From UMGS1590 sp036303105 (GTDB lineage Bacteria; Bacillota; Peptococcia; Peptococcales; Peptococcaceae): a stretch of DNA of 14,347 nt. The notes under the pieces are model-generated. The model was not told where the DNA came from, ran no database searches, and saw nothing but the letters and a program-made list of their open reading frames with translations. The DNA lies in the NCBI GenBank assembly GCA_036303105.1, contig JAXJBF010000027.1, forward strand, positions 1 to 14,347, given 5' to 3'. The translations under genes and the position numbers were made by a program. Positions 1-6,970 of this stretch are shown piece by piece; position 1 is the stretch's first letter, and the number at the start of each line of letters is the position of its first letter.

Positions 1-327
1 GTAGAAATTCCTGCTTCTAAGACCAAAGTTCGCCTTGCTGAAATTCTTAAAGCTGAAGGTTTCATCAAGGATTTCGAAGTAGCTGAAGATAATGTACAAG
101 GAAAGATCGTTGTTTCTCTGAAGTATGGTCCTAATCGCGAACGCGTTATCAGCGGCCTGAAGAGAATCTCCAAGCCAGGTCTCAGACGTTATTGCAAGAG
201 CGATAATGTACCAAAGGTCCTCGGTGGTCTCGGTATCGCCATCATCTCCACTTCTAAGGGGATTATGACCGATAAGGAAGCACGCAAAGCCGGCTTGGGC
301 GGCGAAGTTATCTGCTACATTTGGTAA
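1..327 (+). CDS. rpsH: 30S ribosomal protein S8 (5' end missing)
   Basis: Reading frame 1 is open from the first base to a TAA at 325-327 and gives 108 residues. The product is the C-terminal part of S8, a primary 16S rRNA binding protein that helps fold the central domain of the 30S subunit. Family signatures visible are VEIPASKTKVRLAEILK at the start, SKPGLRRY in the middle, and the C-terminal run STSKGIMTDKEARKAGLGGE ending in CYIW. Full S8 is about 130 residues, so roughly 22-24 N-terminal residues and the start codon lie before the window. It stands directly upstream of rplF, the standard spc operon order. In Escherichia coli S8 is also the translational repressor of this operon by binding near rplE, which is outside this window, so that cannot be examined here. 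Confidence 0.97.
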   Translation, partial: VEIPASKTKVRLAEILKAEGFIKDFEVAEDNVQGKIVVSLKYGPNRERVISGLKRISKPGLRRYCKSDNVPKVLGGLGIAIISTSKGIMTDKEARKAGLGGEVICYIW

Positions 328-348
328 TTTGTCTTAGGAGGGTAAAAC

Positions 349-894
349 ATGTCTCGTATTGGTAAACTTCCAGTCGCCATCCCAGATGGTGTTACTGTCG
401 AAATCTCCGAAGACAACGTGGTCACCGTGAAGGGCCCTAAAGGAGAGCTCACCAAGGCGCTCCATCCTGATATGGTGATCAAGGCTGAAAACGGAGAAAT
501 CACTGTCGCTTGCCCAAATGGCGACGTGAAAACATATAATGCACTTTGGGGCTTGACCCGCAGCCTGATCAACAACATGGTCGTTGGTGTAACCAATGGC
601 TATTCCAAGACTCTGACCATGAAAGGTGTCGGTTACAGAGCAGCTCTTCAGGGCACCAAGCTCGTTATTAATGCCGGCTACTCTCATCCAGTAGAAATGG
701 AACCTGTTGACGGTATTACTTTCGAAGTTCCGGAACAGACCAAGATCGTTGTCAAAGGTATTGACAAGCAGCTCGTTGGCGCTATCGCTGCTGACGTCCG
801 CAACGTACGTCCACCAGAACCTTACAAAGGTAAAGGTATTCGTTACGAAGGCGAAGTTGTTAAGATTAAGGCTGGTAAGACCGGCACGAAGTAA
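349..894 (+). CDS. rplF: 50S ribosomal protein L6
   Basis: This gene encodes 181 residues, normal length for L6, which binds 23S rRNA near the GTPase-associated centre and the sarcin-ricin loop. It opens with MSRIGKLPVAIP, typical of the family. The two tandem alpha/beta L6 domains occupy about residues 1-80 and 85-181. The conserved C-terminal signature RPPEPYKGKGIRY lies at 154-166. An AGGAGGG Shine-Dalgarno sequence sits 7 bases before the ATG. It lies 21 bases after rpsH and 24 bases before rplR, all in one operon. Nothing unusual is seen in the protein. Confidence 0.98.
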   Translation: MSRIGKLPVAIPDGVTVEISEDNVVTVKGPKGELTKALHPDMVIKAENGEITVACPNGDVKTYNALWGLTRSLINNMVVGVTNGYSKTLTMKGVGYRAALQGTKLVINAGYSHPVEMEPVDGITFEVPEQTKIVVKGIDKQLVGAIAADVRNVRPPEPYKGKGIRYEGEVVKIKAGKTGTK

Positions 895-918
895 TAGGCG
901 GGAAAGGAGTGAACCGTT

Positions 919-1272
919 TTGAAAAAAGAATATCCTAGAAAAAAGATTCGCGCGCATAAGCATAAAAGAATGCGTTTCCGCATTACGGGTACACCTGAAC
1001 GTCCTCGCCTCGCTGTTTTCCGCAGCGCAAAGCACGTTTATGCGCAGATCATTGATGATACAAAGGGTGTAACGCTCGTAAGCGCTTCCACCTTGAACGT
1101 AGAATCTGAAGGCACAAAGACCGATGCTGCTAAGGCTGTCGGTGAAGCTGTTGCTAAGAAAGCGCTTGACGCTGGTATCACCAAGGTTGTTTTCGACCGT
1201 GGCGGTAACATCTATCATGGCCGTGTCAAGGCTTTGGCTGAAGGTGCCAGAGAAGCTGGCTTAGACTTCTAA
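919..1272 (+). CDS. rplR: 50S ribosomal protein L18 (TTG start)
   Basis: The 117-residue product is L18, which binds 5S rRNA together with L5 and L25-type proteins and helps place the 5S particle in the 50S subunit. The basic N-terminal arm (KKIRAHKHKRMRFR), the GTPERPRLAVFRS segment at about 24-36 and the C-terminal GRVKALAEGAREAGLDF are all family hallmarks. The start is a TTG at 919, chosen because AAAGGAGTGA at 903-912 lies at suitable spacing, no ATG in frame gives a complete L18, and the length matches the family. The gap to rplF is 24 bases and to rpsE 23 bases. A non-ATG start in a highly expressed ribosomal gene is not rare in Bacillota but may tune its output. Confidence 0.96.
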   Translation: MKKEYPRKKIRAHKHKRMRFRITGTPERPRLAVFRSAKHVYAQIIDDTKGVTLVSASTLNVESEGTKTDAAKAVGEAVAKKALDAGITKVVFDRGGNIYHGRVKALAEGAREAGLDF

Positions 1273-1295
1273 TAAACGCTGAAGGAGGGAAAAAC

Positions 1296-1805
1296 GTGAC
1301 AAGAGAAATTATCGATGCAAGTGTACTTGATTTAGAAGAACGTGTAGTAACCATCAACCGCGTTGCAAAGGTTGTAAAAGGTGGTCGTCGTTTCAGCTTC
1401 AGCGCTCTCGTCGTCGTTGGTAACGGTGACGGTATTGTCGGTGTCGGCATGGGTAAAGCCAGCGAAGTTCCTGAAGCCATCCGTAAAGGCGTTGAAGACG
1501 CTAAGAAGAACCTCGTTCGCGTGCCAATCGTTAACGGTGGCACCATTCCTCATGAAACCGTTGGTCGTTTCGGTGCAGCACGCGTCATGCTGAAGCCTGC
1601 TTCTGAAGGTACTGGGGTTATCGCAGGCGGTGCAGTTCGTGCCGTTGCTGAATTGGCAGGTATTTCTAATATCCTTACCAAGTCCCTGCGTTCCGACAAC
1701 CAGATCAATATCGTTCGTGCAACGATGCAAGGTCTTCAGAGCATGAAGAGTGCTGAACAGGTTGCCAAACTTCGTGGCAAAACTGTTGAAGAGATCTTAG
1801 GCTAA
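1296..1805 (+). CDS. rpsE: 30S ribosomal protein S5 (GTG start)
   Basis: This encodes 169 residues of S5, a 30S protein at the mRNA entry side that contributes to decoding accuracy and helicase activity. The N-terminal double-stranded RNA binding S5 domain covers about residues 16-80 and includes the conserved KGGRRFSFSALVVVGNGDG run at 28-46 and VGVGMGKA at 48-55. The C-terminal S5 domain follows, with AGGAVRAVAELAGISNILTKSL split across about 110-131. The GTG at 1296 is preceded by GAAGGAGGG at 6-base spacing, which fixes the start. The gene lies between rplR and rpmD as expected. No resistance-type change was assessed. Confidence 0.97.
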   Translation: MTREIIDASVLDLEERVVTINRVAKVVKGGRRFSFSALVVVGNGDGIVGVGMGKASEVPEAIRKGVEDAKKNLVRVPIVNGGTIPHETVGRFGAARVMLKPASEGTGVIAGGAVRAVAELAGISNILTKSLRSDNQINIVRATMQGLQSMKSAEQVAKLRGKTVEEILG

Positions 1806-1816
1806 GGAGGTCCATG

Positions 1817-1999
1817 ATGGCAGAATTGAAAATCACTTTAACCCGTAGTGTAATCGGTGCCAGTGAAGCTCAAAGAAAAGTCGTTAAGGCGCTTGGCTTA
1901 CGTAAAACGAATAGCACCGTAGTACGTCCTGATAATGCTTCCATTCGTGGCATGGTGAATAAAATCAATCATCTCGTCACTGTAGAAGAAATCAACTAA
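1817..1999 (+). CDS. rpmD: 50S ribosomal protein L30
   Basis: This small protein of 60 residues is bacterial L30, a ferredoxin-like fold protein on the surface of the 50S subunit. Signatures are LKITLTRSVIG at the N terminus, KVVKALGLRKTNSTV in the middle and GMVNKINHLVTVEE near the end. Two ATG codons stand in tandem at 1814 and 1817. The Shine-Dalgarno AAGGAGG at 1804-1810 is only 3 bases from the first and 6 from the second, so the second ATG is preferred, giving MAELKITL and the usual family length. The first would add a single Met. It follows rpsE by 11 bases. Confidence 0.95.
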   Translation: MAELKITLTRSVIGASEAQRKVVKALGLRKTNSTVVRPDNASIRGMVNKINHLVTVEEIN

Positions 2000-2017
2000 T
2001 TAGGAGGTGACGTTACA

Positions 2018-2467
2018 TTGAAACTGCATGAATTACAGCCAGCTGAAGGTTCTAAGCACGCATTGAAGCGTAAAGGTCGCGGTATTGGTTCCGGCCTTGG
2101 TAAGACTTCTGGTAAAGGCCATAAGGGTCAGAAAGCACGTTCCGGTGGTGGGAAAGGTCCTGCATTCGAAGGTGGTCAGACCCCTATCCAGCGTCGTCTC
2201 CCAAAACGTGGTTTTAGCAATGCGAAGTTCAAAGTTACTTACTCCACCATCAATGTTTCTACTTTAGATGCATTCGATGCAGGCACCGTTGTTACGCCTG
2301 AATCTCTCGTAGAATGTGGAAAAGTTAAACAAATGAAAAATGGCGGTGTCAAAGTCCTGGGTAATGGCGAAATCACAAAGGCACTTACCGTTAAGGCTCA
2401 TGCATTCAGCGCTTCTGCAAAAGAAAAGATTGAAGCTGCTGGTGGCACCGTAGAGGTTATTGACTAA
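2018..2467 (+). CDS. rplO: 50S ribosomal protein L15 (TTG start)
   Basis: The 149-residue product is L15, an early-assembling 23S rRNA binding protein with a long basic N-terminal extension. That extension is clear: MKLHELQPAEGSKHALKRKG, followed by a Gly-rich stretch at 21-48 including GKGHKGQKARSGGG, and the FEGGQTPIQRRLPKRGF signature at 50-66. The globular domain follows and ends with AAGGTVEVID. The TTG at 2018 is used because TAGGAGGTGA lies 8 to 9 bases before it and the MKLHEL start matches the family. Its TAA overlaps the secY ATG by one base (TAATG), which suggests coupled translation of the two genes. Confidence 0.97.
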   Translation: MKLHELQPAEGSKHALKRKGRGIGSGLGKTSGKGHKGQKARSGGGKGPAFEGGQTPIQRRLPKRGFSNAKFKVTYSTINVSTLDAFDAGTVVTPESLVECGKVKQMKNGGVKVLGNGEITKALTVKAHAFSASAKEKIEAAGGTVEVID

Positions 2468-3717
2468 TGTTAGAGACCTTGCGTGACGCCCTTAAAACTC
2501 AAGAGATGCGCAAGAAGATCCTCTTTACTTTAATGATGTTCTTGATTTTCCGCATTGGGAGTCACATTCCAGTTCCGGGTATTGATAAAACACAGATTGC
2601 AGCTCTGATTGACAGCATTAAAATCCTTGGGTTCTTCGATACGATCTCAGGGAGCGCACTGAAAAATGTTTCCATCTTTGCAATGAGCATCACGCCTTAT
2701 ATTAACGCGTCCATCATCATTCAGCTTTTGACTGTTATTTTCCCACGGTTGGAAGCGATTGCGAAGGACGATCGTAAGAAAATCGTTGAGTATACAAGAT
2801 ACTTGACTGTTGTTCTCGGGTTTATTCAAGCCCTTGGGCTTTCTTTGGGCGTGTTCCGCTCTGTGTTGACGGATACTTCTGTGATGAGCATCATCATCAT
2901 TGTTCTCTCTCTCACAGCTGGTACTGCTTGCTTGATGTGGATCGGTGAATTGATCACCGAAAAGGGGATTGGCAATGGGATCAGCTTGATCATTTTTGCG
3001 GGGATTGTTTCCCGAATCCCTGGAGGGATTGCATATTTGGTTGAGTATGCGCAGCAAGGTATTATGAATATCGTGTACATCTTGCTTTTCTTAATAGTTG
3101 CGTTTGTTGCAATTGTATGCGTAATTATTGTGAATCAGGGTGAACGTCGTGTACCAGTTCAATATGCGAAACGTGTTGTTGGACGCAAGATGTATGGTGG
3201 TCAGTCCACTCATATTCCTATTAAAGTCAACTCTGCTGGGGTTATTCCGGTCATCTTCGCGATGAGCTTAATGTTTATCCCTGGTACAATCGCTAACTTC
3301 TTCCCAGACAATGCAGCAGCAGTCTGGATCAGTCAGCACTTCTCATTTACCAATGTTGGTTATAACTTGGTATATGCTGTGTTGATCATCTTCTTCACCT
3401 ACTTCTATTCTTCAATTACCTTCAACCCAATCGATGTGGCTGATAATATTCGTAAGAATGGCGGTTTTATTCCTGGTATCAGACCAGGTCGCCCAACCAG
3501 CGAATACATTATGAAAGTCATGAGTCGTATCACCTTCTTCGGTGGTCTGTTCCTCGCAGCAATTGCTGTGCTGCCAGCTATTCTTATGGGTGTGGCTGGT
3601 ATGGATCTGTACTTTGGCGGTACCTCTCTCTTGATTGTTGTTGGTGTTGCAATTGACACAATGAAGCAGATTGAGTCCAATATGATGATGAGAAACTACG
3701 AAGGCTTTATGAAATAA
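2467..3717 (+). CDS. secY: Protein translocase subunit SecY
   Basis: This encodes 416 residues of SecY, the ten-helix channel of the Sec translocon that passes unfolded proteins across, or into, the inner membrane with SecE, SecG and SecA. The family start LRDALKTQEMRKKILFTL leads into helix 1 (about 17-35). The plug and NASIIIQLLTVIFP region is at 80-93. The conserved ERRVPVQYAKRVVGR loop is at 226-240, and STHIPIKVNSAGVIPVIFA at 247-265. The cytoplasmic C5 loop NGGFIPGIRPGRPTSEY at 331-347 contains the Arg needed for SecA-dependent transport. The ATG overlaps the rplO stop by one base, with GAGGT at 2453-2457 as its ribosome binding site inside rplO. Length is at the short end of the family but complete. 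Confidence 0.98.
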   Translation: MLETLRDALKTQEMRKKILFTLMMFLIFRIGSHIPVPGIDKTQIAALIDSIKILGFFDTISGSALKNVSIFAMSITPYINASIIIQLLTVIFPRLEAIAKDDRKKIVEYTRYLTVVLGFIQALGLSLGVFRSVLTDTSVMSIIIIVLSLTAGTACLMWIGELITEKGIGNGISLIIFAGIVSRIPGGIAYLVEYAQQGIMNIVYILLFLIVAFVAIVCVIIVNQGERRVPVQYAKRVVGRKMYGGQSTHIPIKVNSAGVIPVIFAMSLMFIPGTIANFFPDNAAAVWISQHFSFTNVGYNLVYAVLIIFFTYFYSSITFNPIDVADNIRKNGGFIPGIRPGRPTSEYIMKVMSRITFFGGLFLAAIAVLPAILMGVAGMDLYFGGTSLLIVVGVAIDTMKQIESNMMMRNYEGFMK

Positions 3718-3734
3718 TAATAGAGGGTGAGAAA

Positions 3735-4385
3735 ATGCATATTTTACTAATGGGCCCTCCGGGCGCCGGCAAAGGCACCCAGGCTGACGAATTAAAAAAG
3801 ATTCTTGATATCCCACATATCTCCACTGGAGATATGTTCAGAAAAGCTCAGCAAGACCAGACACCTCTTGGCATGGAAGCCAAAGGGTATATGGATCGCG
3901 GCGAGCTTGTTCCGGACGAAGTCACCATTGGCATCGTCCGTGAACGTCTGGCAGAAGAGGACTGCAAGAAGGGGTTCATCCTTGACGGATTTCCTCGCAC
4001 AGTCGCCCAGGCAGATGCACTGGATCAGATCATGAAGGACCTCGGCTACACGCTTGATGGTGCTGTTGATATCGAAGTTCCTCTTGATAAGTTGGTCGCT
4101 AGATTAACTGGACGTCGTATCTGCCCAACATGCAAAGCATCCTATCATACGCTGTTCAACCCACCTAAGGTTGAGGGAATTTGCGATAATGATGGTAGCG
4201 CCTTGTATCAACGTGATGATGACACTGAAGAAACTGCCCACAATAGACTTTCTGTCTATGAAAAGAACACAGCGCCACTCATTGCCTATTACAAGGAAAA
4301 AGGCGATTTGATTCCTATCAACGGGGATCAAGACATGGCTCTCGTCACGAAAGAGATCATGCAAAAATTGGGGCATGAAGCATGA
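3735..4385 (+). CDS. adk: Adenylate kinase with metal-binding lid
   Basis: The 216-residue product is adenylate kinase, which interconverts ATP + AMP and 2 ADP in the cytoplasm. The P-loop GPPGAGKGT is at 7-15, the AMP-binding STGDMFR at 30-36, and GFILDGFPRT at 80-89. It has the long lid domain with Cys130, Cys133 and Cys150 plus Asp153 in the fourth position. This is the same three-Cys/one-Asp arrangement known from Bacillus subtilis, so a structural zinc is expected. The ATG follows GAGGGTGAG at suitable spacing, 17 bases after secY. The last four bases (ATGA) overlap the start of map. Placement between secY and map is the standard Bacillota order. Confidence 0.98.
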   Translation: MHILLMGPPGAGKGTQADELKKILDIPHISTGDMFRKAQQDQTPLGMEAKGYMDRGELVPDEVTIGIVRERLAEEDCKKGFILDGFPRTVAQADALDQIMKDLGYTLDGAVDIEVPLDKLVARLTGRRICPTCKASYHTLFNPPKVEGICDNDGSALYQRDDDTEETAHNRLSVYEKNTAPLIAYYKEKGDLIPINGDQDMALVTKEIMQKLGHEA

Positions 4386-5131
4386 TTACAATTAAATCTT
4401 CTCATGAAATCGATTTAATGCGTGAAGCGGGCCGCATCGTTGCCGAGACTCATCAATTATTGGCAGAGTCTATTCGCCCAGGTATGAGCACGCTCGAGCT
4501 TGATGAAATTGCAGAGCGTTACATTCGAAGCAGGGGAGCAATTCCTTCCTTCAAGAATTATTGTGGATTTCCTGGTTCGATTTGTGCCTCTATTAATGAA
4601 GTCGTTGTACATGGTATCCCTTCTGCGGACATTATTGTTCGCGAAGGGGATATCATCAGTTTCGACGTAGGTGCCATTTTGAATGGCTACCATGGAGATG
4701 CAGCGAGAACCATCGCTTGCGGAGAAATCTCTGAAGAAGCACAAAAATTGATTGACGATACGCGCCAAAGCTTTTTCTGTGGTATGGAGCAAGCTGTGGA
4801 AGGCAATCGTTTATCAGACATCGGCCATGCCATTCAGGTTTATGCTGAAGATCGTGGTTATGGCGTTGTTCGCGATTTCTGTGGTCACGGCATTGGCACA
4901 AAAATGCATGAAGATCCACAAATTCCAAATTATGGGAAGCCGGGACATGGTCCTCGTCTGAAAGTTGGTATGTGTCTTGCTGTAGAACCAATGATCAACC
5001 TCGGTACGTACGAAGTTGAGGTTTTGCAGGATAATTGGACAACAATCACTTTGGATGGTAAGCTTTCCTGTCATTATGAAAATACCATCGCAATCACTGA
5101 AGATGGACCAGTCATTTTAACCGCTCTATAA
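4382..5131 (+). CDS. map: Methionine aminopeptidase, type I
   Basis: This 249-residue protein removes the initiator Met from nascent proteins. All five metal ligands of the pita-bread fold are present: Asp95 (SFDVG), Asp106 (GDAART), His169 (CGHGIG), Glu202 (AVEPM) and Glu233 (HYENT). The substrate-site His77 lies in VVVHGIP. Length equals the minimal type Ia enzyme, with no N-terminal zinc-finger extension. The start overlaps the adk stop as ATGA, and the nearest Shine-Dalgarno-like bases are a GGGG at 4370-4373, so translation is probably coupled to adk. infA follows after 14 bases. The KOW-domain RNA-binding protein often found between map and infA in Bacillota is not present. Confidence 0.98.
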   Translation: MITIKSSHEIDLMREAGRIVAETHQLLAESIRPGMSTLELDEIAERYIRSRGAIPSFKNYCGFPGSICASINEVVVHGIPSADIIVREGDIISFDVGAILNGYHGDAARTIACGEISEEAQKLIDDTRQSFFCGMEQAVEGNRLSDIGHAIQVYAEDRGYGVVRDFCGHGIGTKMHEDPQIPNYGKPGHGPRLKVGMCLAVEPMINLGTYEVEVLQDNWTTITLDGKLSCHYENTIAITEDGPVILTAL

Positions 5132-5145
5132 AAAAGGAGAAAAAC

Positions 5146-5361
5146 ATGAGTAAAGACGTTATTGAGCTTCAAGGCACAGTTGTTGAATCTCTACCGAATG
5201 CCATGTTTAAGGTCGAACTGGAAAACGGTTATACCATATTGGCTCATATCAGCGGAAAGATTCGTATGAACTTTATTAAGATTTTGCCAGGAGATCGTGT
5301 AACGGTGGAACTTTCCCCATATGATTTGACACGTGGCAGAATCACCTATAGATTTAAGTAA
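5146..5361 (+). CDS. infA: Translation initiation factor IF-1
   Basis: The 71-residue product is IF-1, a single OB-fold protein that occupies the A site of the 30S subunit during initiation and assists IF-2 and IF-3. It shows the family pattern throughout: MSKDVIELQGTVVE, NAMFKVELENG, AHISGKIRMNFIKILPGDRV and the C-terminal SPYDLTRGRITYRFK. One residue appears missing near the N terminus compared with the common SKDDVIE form. AAAAAGGAG lies just before the ATG. It is followed by a 33-base gap and rpmJ, as in most bacteria. Confidence 0.98.
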   Translation: MSKDVIELQGTVVESLPNAMFKVELENGYTILAHISGKIRMNFIKILPGDRVTVELSPYDLTRGRITYRFK

Positions 5362-5394
5362 AAATTCGAGTTTCTCACAAGGAGGCTTCATAAT

Positions 5395-5508
5395 ATGAAA
5401 GTTAGAGCATCCGTAAAACCGATGTGTGAAAAGTGCAAAGTCATCAAGCGTAAAGGTCGCGTAATGGTGATTTGCGAAAACCCAAAGCATAAACAAGTAC
5501 AAGGCTAA
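5395..5508 (+). CDS. rpmJ: 50S ribosomal protein L36, zinc-type
   Basis: A 37-codon gene beginning MKVRASVKPMCEKCKVI and ending NPKHKQVQG encodes L36, the smallest 50S protein. The zinc ribbon is intact with Cys11, Cys14, Cys27 and His32, so this is the metal-binding (C+) paralogue type rather than the zinc-free form made in zinc shortage. An AAGGAGG Shine-Dalgarno sequence at 5380-5386 lies 8 bases before the ATG. It sits 33 bases after infA and 24 bases before rpsM. Only its small size makes it easy to miss. Confidence 0.97.
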   Translation: MKVRASVKPMCEKCKVIKRKGRVMVICENPKHKQVQG

Positions 5509-5532
5509 TCAGTAACCCAGGAGGTGCATTAA

Positions 5533-5898
5533 ATGGCAAGAATTGCTGGTATCGACCTGCCAAGAGATAAACGTATCGTTATCGGTCTTACCTATATATA
5601 TGGCATCGGCGGTCCAACCGCTGAAAAACTCGTTGCAGAAGCTGGAATCAATCCTGACACCCGTGTTCGTGATCTGACCGAAGAAGAAGAAGAAAAGCTT
5701 CGTCGTCTGATCGACGATTACACTGTCGAAGGTGATCTTCGTCGTGAAGTCAGCCTCAACATCAAGCGTCTGACCGAAATCGGTTGCTATCGCGGCATCC
5801 GTCACAGAAAAGGTCTGCCTGTTCGTGGTCAGAACACCAAGACCAACGCTAGAACCCGCAAGGGTAAAAAGTCTGCAGCTGGTAAGCGTAAAAAGTAA
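5533..5898 (+). CDS. rpsM: 30S ribosomal protein S13
   Basis: This 121-residue protein is S13, located in the head of the 30S subunit, where it contacts the P-site tRNA and bridges to the 50S subunit. It opens MARIAGIDLPRDKRIVIGLTY. The helix-two-turn-helix region follows with YGIGGPTAEKL at 23-33. The C-terminal arm contains CYRGIRHRKGLPVRGQ at 85-100 and the basic tail TKTNARTRKGKK that reaches the tRNA. A run of Glu (EEEEE) at 50-54 is encoded by GAA repeats. CCAGGAGGTG precedes the ATG. The upstream gap is 24 bases, too short for an S4-binding leader pseudoknot of the E. coli alpha-operon kind. Confidence 0.98.
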   Translation: MARIAGIDLPRDKRIVIGLTYIYGIGGPTAEKLVAEAGINPDTRVRDLTEEEEEKLRRLIDDYTVEGDLRREVSLNIKRLTEIGCYRGIRHRKGLPVRGQNTKTNARTRKGKKSAAGKRKK

Positions 5899-5913
5899 TA
5901 GGGGTGAGACAAA

Positions 5914-6309
5914 GTGGCAAAACCAAGAAAAACGACGCGCGTTCGTCGTAAAGAACGCAAGAACATTGAAAAAGGCGTTGCTCATATCAAGAGCAGCTTT
6001 AACAATACTCTCGTAACCATCACTGACGTGAATGGTAACGCCATTAGCTGGGCTAGTGCCGGTGGCATGGGCTTCCGTGGTTCTCGTAAGAGCACCCCAT
6101 ACGCTGCTCAGGTTGCTGCTGAAACTGCTGCAAAGGCTGCCATGGAACATGGTCTCAAGGAAATCGAATGCCTTGTAAAGGGTCCTGGCGCTGGTCGTGA
6201 AGCCGCTATCCGTGCTTTGCAGGCAGCTGGTCTCGAAGTCAGCATGATCAAGGACGTTACACCAATTCCACATAATGGTTGCCGTCCACCTAAACGCAGA
6301 AGAGTATAA
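5914..6309 (+). CDS. rpsK: 30S ribosomal protein S11 (GTG start)
   Basis: The 131-residue product is S11, on the 30S platform beside the mRNA exit and the Shine-Dalgarno helix. Recognisable runs are HIKSSFNNTLVTITD at 24-38, the GNAISWASAGGMGFRGSRKSTP region at 41-62 (Asn42), GPGAGREAAIRAL at 90-102, and the C-terminal DVTPIPHNGCRPPKRRRV. The GTG at 5914 follows TAGGGGTGAG and gives MAKPRKTTRVRRKERKN, a normal N terminus. It lies 15 bases after rpsM and 15 bases before rpsD. Confidence 0.97.
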   Translation: MAKPRKTTRVRRKERKNIEKGVAHIKSSFNNTLVTITDVNGNAISWASAGGMGFRGSRKSTPYAAQVAAETAAKAAMEHGLKEIECLVKGPGAGREAAIRALQAAGLEVSMIKDVTPIPHNGCRPPKRRRV

Positions 6310-6324
6310 GGAGGGTTCAATCTA

Positions 6325-6918
6325 ATGGCAAGAAACAGAGAACCAATCGTTAAAAGATGCCGTGCATTGGGCATTTCTCCTGCTGAACTTGGTTACAGCA
6401 AAGAATCTAACCGTGAACCAAAGAGAATGCGCAAGAAACAGAGCGAATACGGCATGCAGTTGCAAGAAAAGCAGAAAGCCAAATTCATCTATGGCGTAAT
6501 GGAAAAGCCTTTCAGAAACTACTTTGAAAAAGCTAAGAAGCTGGAAGGTCCTGCAGGTGAAAACCTGATCGTCATGCTCGAACAGCGTTTCGACAACGTT
6601 GTTTTCCGCGCTGGTTTTGGTAAAACCCGTCGTGAATGCCGTCAGATGGTTGTTCACAATCACTTCACCATCAATGGCAAGAAGGCTAACATTCCTTCCA
6701 TGCAGGTGAAGGTTGGCGATGTGATCCAGATGAAGGAAAAGAGCGCCAACTCTCCACACTTCAAAGAATTCCTGGCAAATCAGGATCTTGCTCACATTCC
6801 ATCCTGGATGGAACTCGATGCTGCGAACCACAGCGTAAAGATCGTTGCTGTTCCTAAGCGCGAAGAAATCGACATCCCTGTTAATGAACAGATGATCGTC
6901 GAATTGTACAACAAGTAA
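6325..6918 (+). CDS. rpsD: 30S ribosomal protein S4, zinc-free type
   Basis: This encodes 197 residues of S4, a primary 16S rRNA binder that nucleates assembly of the 30S body and lines the mRNA entry channel. The N-terminal domain (1-85) lacks the four-Cys zinc cluster and keeps just Cys12 (KRCRALGIS), so this is the C-minus form. The S4 RNA-binding domain spans about 86-150 with EQRFDNVVFRAGFGKTRRECRQ and the GKKANIPSMQVKVGD turn. A strong AAGGAGGG precedes the ATG. The gene lies inside the alpha operon between rpsK and rpoA, as in Clostridia, Negativicutes and E. coli but not in Bacillus subtilis. Confidence 0.97.
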   Translation: MARNREPIVKRCRALGISPAELGYSKESNREPKRMRKKQSEYGMQLQEKQKAKFIYGVMEKPFRNYFEKAKKLEGPAGENLIVMLEQRFDNVVFRAGFGKTRRECRQMVVHNHFTINGKKANIPSMQVKVGDVIQMKEKSANSPHFKEFLANQDLAHIPSWMELDAANHSVKIVAVPKREEIDIPVNEQMIVELYNK

Positions 6919-6970
6919 TCCTTTTAGCATCGTAACAATCTGCAGAGCCTATCATATGGGAGGATTATGA

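Noticed and set aside
334..1218. Long open minus-strand frame (about 294 codons) opposite rplF and rplR
   Set aside because: It lies wholly antisense to two certain ribosomal genes, has no ribosome binding site I can see, and its protein shows no recognisable domain; it follows from the codon bias of the genes opposite.
5509..5532. S4-type translational control leader before rpsM
   Set aside because: Only 24 bases separate rpmJ from rpsM, filled mainly by the ribosome site, so the E. coli style pseudoknot cannot be present.
5509..6273. Open minus-strand frame of about 254 codons opposite rpsM and rpsK
   Set aside because: Antisense shadow of two certain genes, with a low-complexity Phe/Thr-rich product and no start context.
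6919..6970. Possible internal promoter before rpoA, with TATCAT at 6950-6955
   Set aside because: No -35-like sequence lies 16-18 bases upstream. The 52-base gap holds a good rpoA ribosome site and nothing else I can support.
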